Assembly: GCA_964247055.1 (NCBI GenBank)
Contig: OZ176051.1
Coordinates: 13,516,001-13,580,000 of the forward strand
Origin: Paragordius varius
Taxonomy: Eukaryota; Nematomorpha
Length of the DNA stretch: 64,000 nt
Direction: 5' to 3'
In this document: one piece after another, positions 10,717 through 19,099 of the stretch
Layout of the letters: every line of letters starts with the position of its first letter
Numbering within the stretch: the first letter of the stretch is position 1
Program-made: the position numbers and the translations under genes
The notes under the pieces: model-generated
Told to the model about the DNA's origin: nothing
Databases searched by the model: none
Seen by the model: only the letters and a program-made list of their open reading frames with translations

Positions 10717-11034
10717 TTAAGGCTTAAAAAAGTATATGGTTGTCTTTAATTTGTCGTTAAGTTTTTCCGTTTTGTCTATTAATTTCAGCTTTGATGGCTG
10801 TATAGAAATGCGCATAAAATATATTAAAGTGTAACTTGGATCCCTATCGGTTACACAATCGAAACATGTTAGGCACGTTAATTTACAGGCACCACACAAT
10901 ATCATACAAATTTTGCAACACGGGTAAATGCAAATGTAAAAAGCAATTCCCAAAACAAACGCACCAATTATAAGTAGAATGGTAAATTTCTTGGAATGAT
11001 TTCGTACAGTTGCTATCCACATTTCCCTTTGACC
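10717..11034 (-). CDS. possible exon: single-pass membrane protein with Cys-rich tail
   Basis: The frame from ATG at 11022 encodes 101 residues: a basic juxtamembrane start (RNHSKKF), one strong hydrophobic segment (about residues 13-35, TILLIIGAFVLGIAFYICIY), then a dense cysteine cluster (CCKICMILCGACKLTC, then LTCFDC), which would suit palmitoylation or metal binding, and a polar end. Directly upstream on the - strand is TTTTAAATTCAG followed by GGTCAAAGGG, a plausible 3' splice site that would put the exon in this frame at phase 0, so this could be the last exon of a longer type I membrane protein. No upstream exon could be fixed. A different frame over the same DNA (10883-11290) is open but less protein-like. 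The family is unrecognised. Confidence 0.35.
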   Translation of the reverse strand, partial: GQREMWIATVRNHSKKFTILLIIGAFVLGIAFYICIYPCCKICMILCGACKLTCLTCFDCVTDRDPSYTLIYFMRISIQPSKLKLIDKTEKLNDKLKTTIYFFKP

Positions 11035-12420
11035 CTGAATTTAAAATAAAGTACGTATGTGTATTATTTATTGAAAAAATCAGTAAATTTATAACTATAT
11101 TTTTAAGTTTCGAACTATAAAAACTCTTAGCAAAACTGCGCATAAGTTTATTAATTTTTGGAATTCTAAGTCTAGTTATATTTATCAGTCCAAAATATGG
11201 CATAATCTCATTTATATTCACGACAATTTTATGAAAATGCAAAAGCCCATAGATCAATTTGTTAAATATTTTGAATAAACTGCTGAACAAAACGATACAG
11301 ATGGATTAAGAAAAGAAAAATATTTATGCTACTGTTAACTAAATTTGTCAAAAAAGAGTTGAATAATTTAAGAAGATTGCTCCACACATAGAAACTTTCC
11401 TCTTATGCCTGATATTTAACGCTTAATGACCTTTTCATATTTGGTTTTGGCCCTTATGAGTGATTTAAGAAAATTGCTTACGTTTTTGTGGTAAGTGCTC
11501 TTTATCAGAAAAGCAAATTGATGAAAGCTTAAGTCATTTGAAAAACTAAAATATATTAACTTATAAGAAGCAAAATTAAAAAAAAATTCATTCCTATATG
11601 TTCGCTCCGAAGGTCCCAATTTTTTAGCTCTCCTAAAATTGGCTAATGTACTCAAAATAAATTCAAAAATGCCAGGATTGTGCGATAAAAATCTTAAATA
11701 TATGCTAAATTTTGATATCAACTGAAAATATTTTTTAAAAAATGCATAATTTTTCATTGTTGAAGCTTAATAACTCTTTTGAGGCATGATGGAAACCTTA
11801 TAAAAACTTATTCGATGCTTAACATTTCAATCATCTCAGAATTTTGATTTAAATATTCGTTCGTCTTCAAATTGTTAAAAATATATTGTGTTTGTTAACA
11901 AAAATGCGCCAAAATATTTAGGCAAATAAACATTTAAATTAAAATCATGAAGCGATATATTTCTATGGCTATTATTTTTTTTGGTATTATTTTAATTTAA
12001 TTTAATACAAATTTTATTTTTTAAAAATATATAAAAAAAGGGGTCATTTTTAATAAAACATAATTTATTTGAGGGTGAATCAAAATCGTTCGAAGGTGAA
12101 TATCAATTGTAAATGTTTTACCTTAAATACTATTTCATCCTGTGCTCATATAATGCATCGCATTAATGATTAAATTAAATTTAATAATACATTCATTCCT
12201 ATCAGGAAGTAACCAAAACAAATAATTGTAACAACTTATATCTCAAAATGGGATAAATAAACACTTTATTATTATATATGCAATTATAATTCAGCTAAAA
12301 TTGTATAAATTTATTATAATATTTCGATTACTACAAGTATTTGTCAAACGTAAAAAATAAAAGACAATTTAAGAATTTTATAATTTAAAGTTAGCATGGA
12401 ATATTAACAGGCTTATGTAC
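11035..12420. other. AT-rich stretch with three repeat fragments
   Basis: A family D copy lies at about 11590-11760. The right end of a family B MITE lies at about 12055-12120 (GAGGGTGAATC, then TTCGAAGGTGAAT and TGTAAATG). A partial copy of the inverted-repeat family F lies at about 12260-12360 (ATTCAGCTAAAATTG, then GATTACTACAAGTA and TTGTCAAACGTAAAAAATAA). No gene recognised. Confidence 0.45.
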
Positions 12421-12424
12421 ATGA

Positions 12425-12505
12425 GACGAGTTTTAGAATAATATGATGCAATCATCAGCAAAATTATAATAAATTTATTAATGAATTTCCGTTAGAATCA
12501 TCTAA
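12425..12505 (+). repeat. Penelope-like body fragment, an empty site for the nested MITE
   Basis: The segment TTAGAATAATATGATGCAAT, then CATCAGCAAAATTATAATAA, then a TTTATTAATGAATTTCCGTT block is the same DNA that flanks both sides of the family M2 MITE at 14330-15545 (there read on the - strand), but here it is uninterrupted. It is therefore a second copy of that part of the Penelope-like element and shows the pre-insertion state. Confidence 0.65.
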
Positions 12506-12649
12506 CTTTGTCGAATAACCAAATATATAATTAAATAAAAAATAAAATTAAGATATATATGAAAATTATGGAAATTTTATAAAAATAAATAAGTATATTA
12601 AAAAAATCCGTTATTGGGTCGACATGATTTATATCATTCTGTTTTATTA

Positions 12650-13065
12650 TTGCAATTATGATTCAGCTAAAATTGAATGAATTTATTAGAGTAAATTTTC
12701 GATTACTACAAGTAATTCATGCCTTTAAATGCAAACATAAAATAAACTGGGATGCCGAAGTTGTTGATTGAGAAGAAAATAGGACAAAAAGAATATTAAA
12801 GGAAAGTTTTTATATAAACAAAGATGAAAGTAATGAACATAAATAAAGATCAAAACAATAAAAATAACATTAGAAACTTGTTTCTTAATAACATTACACA
12901 GATGTTTTTTTAGTTTCATTTCTCATTAAATATTAATTTATATTTTAATAATTTATATTTTAATTTTATTTTTTACGTTTGACAAAGATAACTTGTAGTA
13001 ATCGAACATTTACTCTAATAAATTCATTAAATTTTAGCTGAATTATAAATGAAATAATGATACAA
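12650..13065. repeat. inverted-repeat element, family F
   Basis: The left arm (TTCAGCTAAAATTGAATGAA, then a TTTATTAGAGTAAA block and TTCGATTACTACAAGT) returns in inverted form at about 12970-13060 (ACTTGTAGTAATCGAACATT, then TACTCTAATAAATTCATT). A third arm lies at 12280-12350. The middle holds no convincing gene (the 64-codon frame at 12725-12919 is low-complexity). It looks like a MITE with long inverted ends. Confidence 0.55.
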
Positions 13066-13189
13066 TAATACCTCAGCGTAAACAATATCATTCTATTTGT
13101 TTAACTTATGTTCTTTATTTATTATATGATAACTTTACTTTAATAATCTTTTGTCGTTTTCTTCTTTATATCTAATATTTCGACGTTAT

Positions 13190-14300
13190 TTCAATTAATC
13201 TTGTGTCTGTAATTTTGCGCCGCTCAAGATATGCAAGTGCCGACACATTTACTTGGTTTCTTCATTCTGAGACTTTGTACTCTTTTATTCGAGTGTTAAT
13301 ACCTCTTTTCGTCTGACCAATGTATACATCCTCGCAATCACTACACTTGACTGTGTAAACGGCAAATTTATCATCTTATACCTTTCTACTATTGTTTAAT
13401 AATATATAAAAGTTGTTAAGGGGGGAGGGGGGGTTAAAAATATGGACTTTGATTTTAAAATATCCTTGATTTTATAAATGACTTTTTCGTGATACGGGAC
13501 ACTAGTTTTTTGTATCCTTTCTGTTATTATCGGTACTACTGTTATTATTCTTATTTTTATTATGTCCGTTATGTTTCATAACTTAGTGTTTGAAATAAAA
13601 TGCTGGGGATAAGTTTTCTCAAAAAACTTTTCAAGTAACGATGTGTAGTTTGTTTTTATATCATTAGGAGTTACAGTCATGTATCCTTAATTTATTAAAA
13701 ATTTATTTTTTTTTGTTAAATGGGTATAATTGGTAAAGAATGGAAAAAACAAGAGCTTATAGTAATTTTTATACTTTTTTGATGAATATTATATTGTTAA
13801 TACCATAGAGCTCTAATTTTTCCGTTCTATACCAAATATTTATACCCATTTAACGAAAAAAATAAATTTTTGATAAAATAAAGGAGACATGACTGTAATA
13901 ATGTCCGTTGCATTAAAATATGTACTATAGAATTAAAAGACAATTTGGAGGGTGGGGTGAGGTATAATCAATTATATATGTATCCAATTTATAATATACC
14001 TGAGTTTTAATATTATCATTGTCTCTTGTTATGAATATATCGAGAAATGGGATTTTATTCTTTTTCTATAGTGAAGTGTAAAAGGCTACAGGTAAATTGT
14101 TTTTGTAACTTTTTTAAATTATTTTCCTCAACTATGCAAATCATATTATCATCTACATATCTATATAATAAAAGTAAGGTTTTTCAATTTTTTCTAATTA
14201 TGTATCTGACTGTTATTTCGCATATCGTACTACAGCAAAATTTAAATCTTAATTTTATATTTTATTATATTTTTTTGTGTTGATATGAAGAAATTTTCTA
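13190..14300 (-). mobile_element. Penelope-like retroelement fossil (RT palm + GIY-YIG)
   Basis: Reading the - strand from 14300 down: a reverse transcriptase palm with the motif YRYVDDN and then CIVEENNLKKLQKQ (about 14090-14170); a motif KIPFLDIFITR (about 14030-14060); a linker containing HEKVIYKIKDILKSK (about 13440-13500); and a GIY-YIG nuclease start FAVYTVKCSDCEDVYIGQTK (about 13300-13370). This order, RT followed by GIY-YIG, is diagnostic of the Penelope/Poseidon-type clade. The copy is decayed, with several interruptions. A 222-bp MITE sits between the RT and linker parts. Further body sequence continues beyond the nested MITE at 15546-15600. Hammerhead-bearing units related to the terminal repeats of such elements lie at 14.5-15.4 and 27.4-27.95 kb. 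Confidence 0.8.
13674..13895. repeat. 222-bp palindromic MITE with TA target duplication
   Basis: The ends are CAGTCATG and CATGACTG, flanked by TA on both sides (13672-13673 and 13896-13897). Inverted similarity runs far inward on both sides (AAATTTATTTTTTT, then GTTAAATGGGTATAA and an AGAGCT-containing centre), so the element is nearly one long hairpin. TA flanks and CAG ends suggest mobilisation by a Tc1/mariner-type transposase. It interrupts the Penelope-like copy between two coding parts. Confidence 0.8.
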
Positions 14301-14545
14301 ACGAAATTTCATTAATAAATTCATTATTACATTAAAACTGAAATTATACGGACAAAATATAAAAATATATAGACAATTATTTTTTTCTAAAAGATAACCA
14401 TACTTTTAAAATTTTTATTTAAATATAACTCAATGTTTTAAATGGCAAAGTGTGAAATAAAGATATATATTACAAACCGACCAATTCTATATTTTACAAT
14501 AACAGTTGTTAAAATCCGTAATATACCATTTACACTTCAAGAGTG

Positions 14546-14675
14546 TCCTTGAACAATTCAAGTTGGTCCTTGAACAATTCAAGTTGGTCCTTGAACAATT
14601 CAAGTTGGTCCTTGAACAGTTCAAGTTGGTCCTTGAACAATTCAAGTTGGTCCTTGAACAATTCAAGTTGGTCCT
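14546..14675. repeat. left subterminal array of six 21-bp hairpin units
   Basis: Six tandem copies of CTTGAACAATTCAAGTTGGTC; the fourth has CAG for CAA. Each contains a 6-bp stem with a 3-base loop. Such arrays may be transposase-binding sites; that is inference. Confidence 0.85.
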
Positions 14676-15111
14676 TTAGCTTATTTGTTTTGTTTTTAAC
14701 TTTTATCAATCAAATCGAAAATAATTCGTCTATTTTATTGTTTTTAACCTATTTTCTATTATTTAACATAAATTTTAAAACGATATCAACTTTTAATCTT
14801 TGAAAAACCCTATATCTTTATTAATTTCTTAAAATAAATTTAGATATTTAAAAGATTTTAACACGAAATGAAAAAATATATAAGTTTTCTGGGTTATTAA
14901 TTATTATTTTCATTAAAAACATTTAAAAGTCAATAATTTTGTTCAAATGAAAAAAAATAATTTTAAACAAAAAAAGTGGTTTTTCAATAAAAAAATTTAT
15001 TTTTAAATGAATAAATATATAATAAATAAAGAAAATTAGGTTAATAAATAATTAAATAAAAAAATAAATGCAAAAATTATGGTTAAATCAAAATTTATAA
15101 ATATTAAGGAT

Positions 15112-15243
15112 CAACTTGAACTGTTCAAGGACCAACTTGAATTGTTCAAGGACCAACTTGAATTGTTCAAGGACCAACTTGAATTGTTCAAGGACCAACT
15201 TGAACTGTTCAAGGACCAACTTGAATTGTTCAAGGACACTCTT
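15112..15243. repeat. right subterminal array of six 21-bp hairpin units (inverted)
   Basis: Six tandem copies of CTTGAATTGTTCAAGGACCAA, the inverse of the left array. The first and fifth carry ACT for ATT. The variant order differs from the left array, so the two arrays have evolved partly independently. Confidence 0.85.
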
Positions 15244-15329
15244 GAAGTGTAAATGGTATATAACAATAAAGGATAATTAAATAGATATTAAATGAAATCA
15301 TAAATAGAAATTATAAACGATACGTGAAA

Positions 15330-15390
15330 CCCTTCGTCAATAGTAATCGCAGACTAGTTTCGTGCTTGTTAGCACTCATACAAAGCATAA
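15330..15390 (-). ncRNA. degenerate hammerhead ribozyme
   Basis: On the - strand, helix II (GTGCTAACAAGCAC), the following GAAA and the CTAG of helix III are identical to the intact ribozymes at 27.5 and 27.8 kb, and the cleavage triplet would be GTC. The conserved segment before helix II does not match the consensus, so the copy is probably inactive. Confidence 0.7.
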
Positions 15391-15714
15391 ACAATCCGTT
15401 CATTACCATTACAATATCATCTATATTTTACAATTGTAACTAAATAGCTTATATGAGAAAAAATAAGGTTTTTAAGTATGGTTGTCGTTTGGATAAAAAT
15501 ATTTGTCTTTATATTTATAAGTCCGTATAGTTTCAATTTTTACTGTAATTTTGCTGATGATTGCATCATATTATTCTAACTATTCAACCTATTCGATATG
15601 AAATAAGTAGTTAGGTTTATTTGATCTTGACATCTCCAAATTTTAAGCCAATGGGAGGAAAAAGAAATTTTGAGCTGAAAAATGGTTTTTTTGTTTCAGC
15701 CACACATGTAAATA

Positions 15715-16001
15715 CAGTAAAAACTGAAATTAAACGGACAAAACGTAAAATAAAAACAAAAATATTCTAAAAGACAACCATACTTTTACAAATCCAAATT
15801 TTTCCTATATAAAATAATTATTTACAATTATAAAATATATGATTGAATGTGTTACCAATAAAATATCTCTATCCCATACTTTGCAATTTTTAACATTACT
15901 TTAATTTAAAAATTCGAGATATAAAAAGCGTGGCTGTCTTTTAGAAAAAAATATTTGTCTTTATATTTTTACGTTTTGTCCGTATAATTTCAATGTTACT
16001 G
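15715..16001. repeat. MITE family M2, 287 bp, complete
   Basis: The ends are CAGTAAAAACTGAAATT and CAATGTTACTG with TA on both sides (15713-15714, 16002-16003). Inverted repeats extend about 75 bp and include CGGACAAAACGTAAAA and the CTAAAAGACAACCATACTTT block. Related copies lie at 14330-15545, 17885-18015 and 44041-44277. TA duplications point to a Tc1/mariner-type source. Confidence 0.8.
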
Positions 16002-16345
16002 TATTATTTGAAAATATTATGATAATCCAAAAAAGTACTTAAAAACATTAAATAAATTATTCAAAGCCATAACAAACATGGTAACTGTTTTACAATGGGT
16101 TAAGGAACCAACCAGTTATTTTTATTTAATTTTACCTAATTAGTTTAATTTACGCTTGTTCAAAGTTTAACCGTAAATTATGTTTTTAGGCTAATCCAAC
16201 TTATTGTTGATATGAAATATTTTATGGCAAGTTTAAAATTTTTTTCTTTATTAGGTCAATTTAAGACAAAGGTTTATTTACAAAAAAATATTGAAGTCCA
16301 AAAACATGATAATTTAGGGTTAGTTTAAGGGTAAATTTAAGCAGT
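16002..16345. other. AT-rich spacer ending in a MITE fragment
   Basis: No gene recognised. From about 16310 to 16375 the sequence (GGGTTAGTTTAAGGGTAAAT, then CAGTTCAAGGATAATTCTGA) resembles the right end of a family A/B MITE. Confidence 0.4.
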
Positions 16346-16770
16346 TCAAGGATAATTCTGAAATGTAACGTATCCGGAAATCATAAAACCAATATGAAAA
16401 ATTAAACTCTGGAAAGGATTAAATTGCAAAAAAACTTTAAATTACATAACATTACATCGTTCCAATAGTTGGTATCATAATCATAAGCGGCGTAATTCTC
16501 ATATTTATCTGTCCATTTGGGTTTAGATTGTGAAGTGAAATTACGAGTCAGGTTGTCATCATTTTTTAGCAAAAATTTGTCTAACAAAATTTGAATTAAA
16601 TAATAATTTTTACCTTGGACACTTTTAATGAAACTCCCAAATTTTTCAAACAATGAACGTTTCTCTTCAACCGATATAAAGTGTTGCGCCTGTACATATA
16701 TTAGTGCCAACTGAGTTACAATACTAAACAAAAGTATAAAATATATCGTGCCTTTTAGAATTAATGGCAT
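16346..16770 (-). CDS. small secreted protein of unknown family, two exons (model)
   Basis: The first exon (16770 down to 16456) begins with a convincing signal peptide: MPLILKGTIYFILLFSIVTQ, then LALIYVQA with a likely cleavage before QHF. The mature part is short and charged (QHFISVEEKRSLFEKFG, later KYENYAAYDYDTNYWN) with one N-glycosylation site (NFTS). A donor GTAATG at 16455 and an acceptor TCCTTTCCAG ending at 16409 would define a 47-bp intron, and a 20-residue last exon follows in phase (16408-16346). Without splicing the frame ends after 122 residues, so both forms are possible. The last exon runs into a MITE-like fragment. It lies 390 bp downstream of the large gene on the same strand. 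A KR pair after the signal peptide could be a prohormone site; that is only a suggestion. Confidence 0.45.
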
Positions 16771-17162
16771 TCTAATTTATAAATATGATTTTTTCAAACA
16801 TGGGTGTGGTTATGCCGTTCCGTTTCCTTAGGGTGTAGGTATATAATGATAATAATGATTTAAAAAATATATATTTATTTGTTTTATTTTTCTAGGTGAT
16901 TCATTCATTTATAACCATAAATATACACAATATTTATTTGATAAATTTGGTTGAAACTTTGCTGCTATCATTAAATATTAATATTAAATATATAATTGTT
17001 TTAAAGGTAATGATATATATATATATATATATACAATGATTAGATAGGTGTGTTCATATAAAATGTATGTATAGTTTATTTATTGACTAGCACAACTTAA
17101 AAAAATGAATTTTGTATTAAACATCCCTTGTACTATACCTTGTATAATAATAATCGCAACAA

Positions 17163-18773
17163 TTAAACCAAAGCAGGTAAATTTGAAAGAGAAGCTAGGA
17201 CTGAACTAGCCTCCAACTCTATTTCCGTATGTGTTTGCCATAATTTAGGCTCACAAGGAGTTGTTGACAAATTTATATCATTGCTGCTTGAGGATAAAAC
17301 AATCAATTTTTTGGCTAAGCGTTCCTTAATAATTTGTTTTACGCAAACATGATTATCAGGATTTTTATTTTGGTTGGTGTGAGGACCAATCCTTCTTTTG
17401 TGGCAATGACTACTCCCTGTTTTCCAACCTATTTTATTGGATGAACGGGATTTCTTCTTTAATCGACATCTCATTTTAGGGATAATATTCTTTTTCGGTA
17501 GGGTGCCATTTACACTAGATAAATTTGTTGCAGATTGATTTGAATTCGTAAGAGGAGAATTTTGTAAGATATTTTGGAGTTGACGAGCAGAGGCCCATTG
17601 TTTAATGGCATGTTTTACCGTATCCTATCATGATGGTATATAGAATAAAGAATGAAATGAGTACTCTGCATAAAATATGTCATAATGGTTTCTTCATTTA
17701 ACATTTAATTAAGAAGCAGAATGCTATCAATTCTGTATAGGATTTAACATTAATATAAGTATGACTGTGATTTAAGAAAAAACGTATACCTGATTAGATT
17801 TGGATTTTTGTGTTTGGTTGGTAACATGTTGCTTTACATCAGCTAAATACAATATAATTGTTGCATAACAGGAGATATGCAAAGGAAAACTGAAATTATA
17901 CAGACAAAACAAAAAAGACAATTTTTTTAAAATACAACCATGCTTTTTTAAACCCTTAATTTTTTCTATAATATGTATATAATAATAAATGAATGATTGT
18001 GACACCAAACAGCTCTATATCTTACTTGAGCTGTTTTGTTTTATGCGTATAATATCGATAAAACGTGTAGAGATCCATTAAAATTCTATCTAAATTACCT
18101 CGACAGTTTGGAGCATTGCTATCAAGGTAGTGTTTGCAATTCTCATAATACATATTATTCTCCATCCCAGTCAAGTTATGTATATGGTTATTGTTGAATG
18201 CAACATTGTCCGCATAATTTGCAAACCAACGTGAAGCAAAATAGTTTGCAAGATACGAATTCCACAAGTGTGTTGATGACATGTTATTCAACAAATTTGA
18301 GGCATTATTGGGTATGGCATTATAGGGGATAGCTGGAAAACAACATAATGAATTTTGCCACCATGGTGAGTTTAATGTGGCTCCGTCAGTTAGGACATTG
18401 TCAAAAAAATTATTCGATCCCTCATGGCTCCTCGTATGATTAAAAAAATTTGGCATCTGTCATATGCAAAATCGATTGATAACAAGATTTTGATAATTTT
18501 AATTTAACAACTTAACCAGGGGTAAGGGTGTTTGTTGTTCAACATGCGGACCGTGAAAAATTTGATCCAAGATTTGCAAAATTAGGCTCACAAAATACAG
18601 TAAAAAATAATATTTCTTAAACAATTTTTCGCCAAAATTTTTTACCCAATTGACAAAAACTATGTGAGTCGATATTTTACAGTCTTACGTTTGAAATATA
18701 ATAAATTATTTATGAATGCCCATATAAATGTTTCAAATGCGGTTCGCGAAGCCATTTGCGTTAGACAGCCCTG

Positions 18774-18829
<56 letters not shown>

Positions 18830-19068
18830 CCCTTGAATAATTCAAATTCACCCTTAAACGATTCAAATTCACCCTGATTTAAATTATGTGTTTTGGGGCT
18901 AATATAACTCATCATTAATATATAATATATCTTGGCATGGTTTATTATTTTTTCAGTATTATTTTAATTTTGATGAAGATTTCATTGTTAAAAATATCAT
19001 AAAATATAGGTAATTTTTAATCATATAAATTGTTTTAGGGTGATTGAAAATTAAAATTTAAATCCTTC

Positions 19069-19099
<31 letters not shown>

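Larger units (their letters stand above)
14524..15258. repeat. MITE family A, 735 bp, with six hairpin repeats inside each end
   Basis: The ends are TACCATTTACACTTCAAG and CTTGAAGTGTAAATGGTA, flanked by TA (14522-14523, 15259-15260). Excising it restores the Penelope-terminal sequence seen uninterrupted at 27.4 kb. Just inside the left end are six tandem 21-bp units CTTGAACAATTCAAGTTGGT(C); six units lie inverted at the right end. Each unit is itself a hairpin (CTTGAA-CAA-TTCAAG). The + strand frame through the left array (repeating SLNNSSW) is a by-product, not a gene. A second family A copy is at 55257-55763. Confidence 0.85.
14501..15419 (-). mobile_element. hammerhead-bearing 182-bp unit (Penelope-terminal/retrozyme-like), split by a MITE
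   Basis: The insertion is flanked by the identical 15-bp sequence TCTATATTTTACAAT (14486-14500 and 15420-15434). Removing the 735-bp MITE and its TA leaves 182 bp. This begins AACAGTTGTTAAAATCCGTA, contains the hammerhead region on the - strand and ends with a segment (ACAATCCGTTCATTACCATT) that recurs inverted at 27368-27395. The unit matches the arms of the 27.4-27.95 kb palindrome over about 120 bp. It encodes no protein. Size, ribozyme and TSD length suit a non-autonomous element moved by Penelope-like machinery. Confidence 0.75.
14330..15545. repeat. MITE family M2 copy, split by a later insertion
   Basis: The left part (14330-14500) starts CATTAAAACTGAAATTATAC and the right part (15420-15545) ends AGTTTCAATTTTTACTG; TA flanks both ends (14328-14329, 15546-15547). 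Whole copies at 15715-16001 and 44041-44277 have the same long inverted ends (CAGTAAAAACTGAAATTATA, then CGGACAAAA and the AAGACAACCATAC block). Between the parts lies a hammerhead-bearing insertion with a 15-bp duplication. The flanking DNA matches the uninterrupted 12.43-12.50 kb segment. Confidence 0.8.

Noticed and set aside
10883-11290. 135-codon frame on the - strand, with a possible 20-bp intron (GTACTT...TTCAG)
   Set aside because: Splicing that 20 bp leads into a stop soon after, and the unspliced frame has no protein-like features; the overlapping frame with the membrane segment is more convincing.
12370-12445. Possible Penelope RT motif (HKP) on the - strand
   Set aside because: The matching copy of this DNA at 15.5-15.6 kb shows that the coding direction is the opposite one, so the HKP match is probably chance.
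14543-14803. Frame encoding repeated SLNNSSW units that looks like a repeat protein
   Set aside because: It is the translation of the 21-bp hairpin array at the left end of a MITE; the unit length is a multiple of three, so the frame stays open by chance. The inverted copy shows the same DNA without protein logic.
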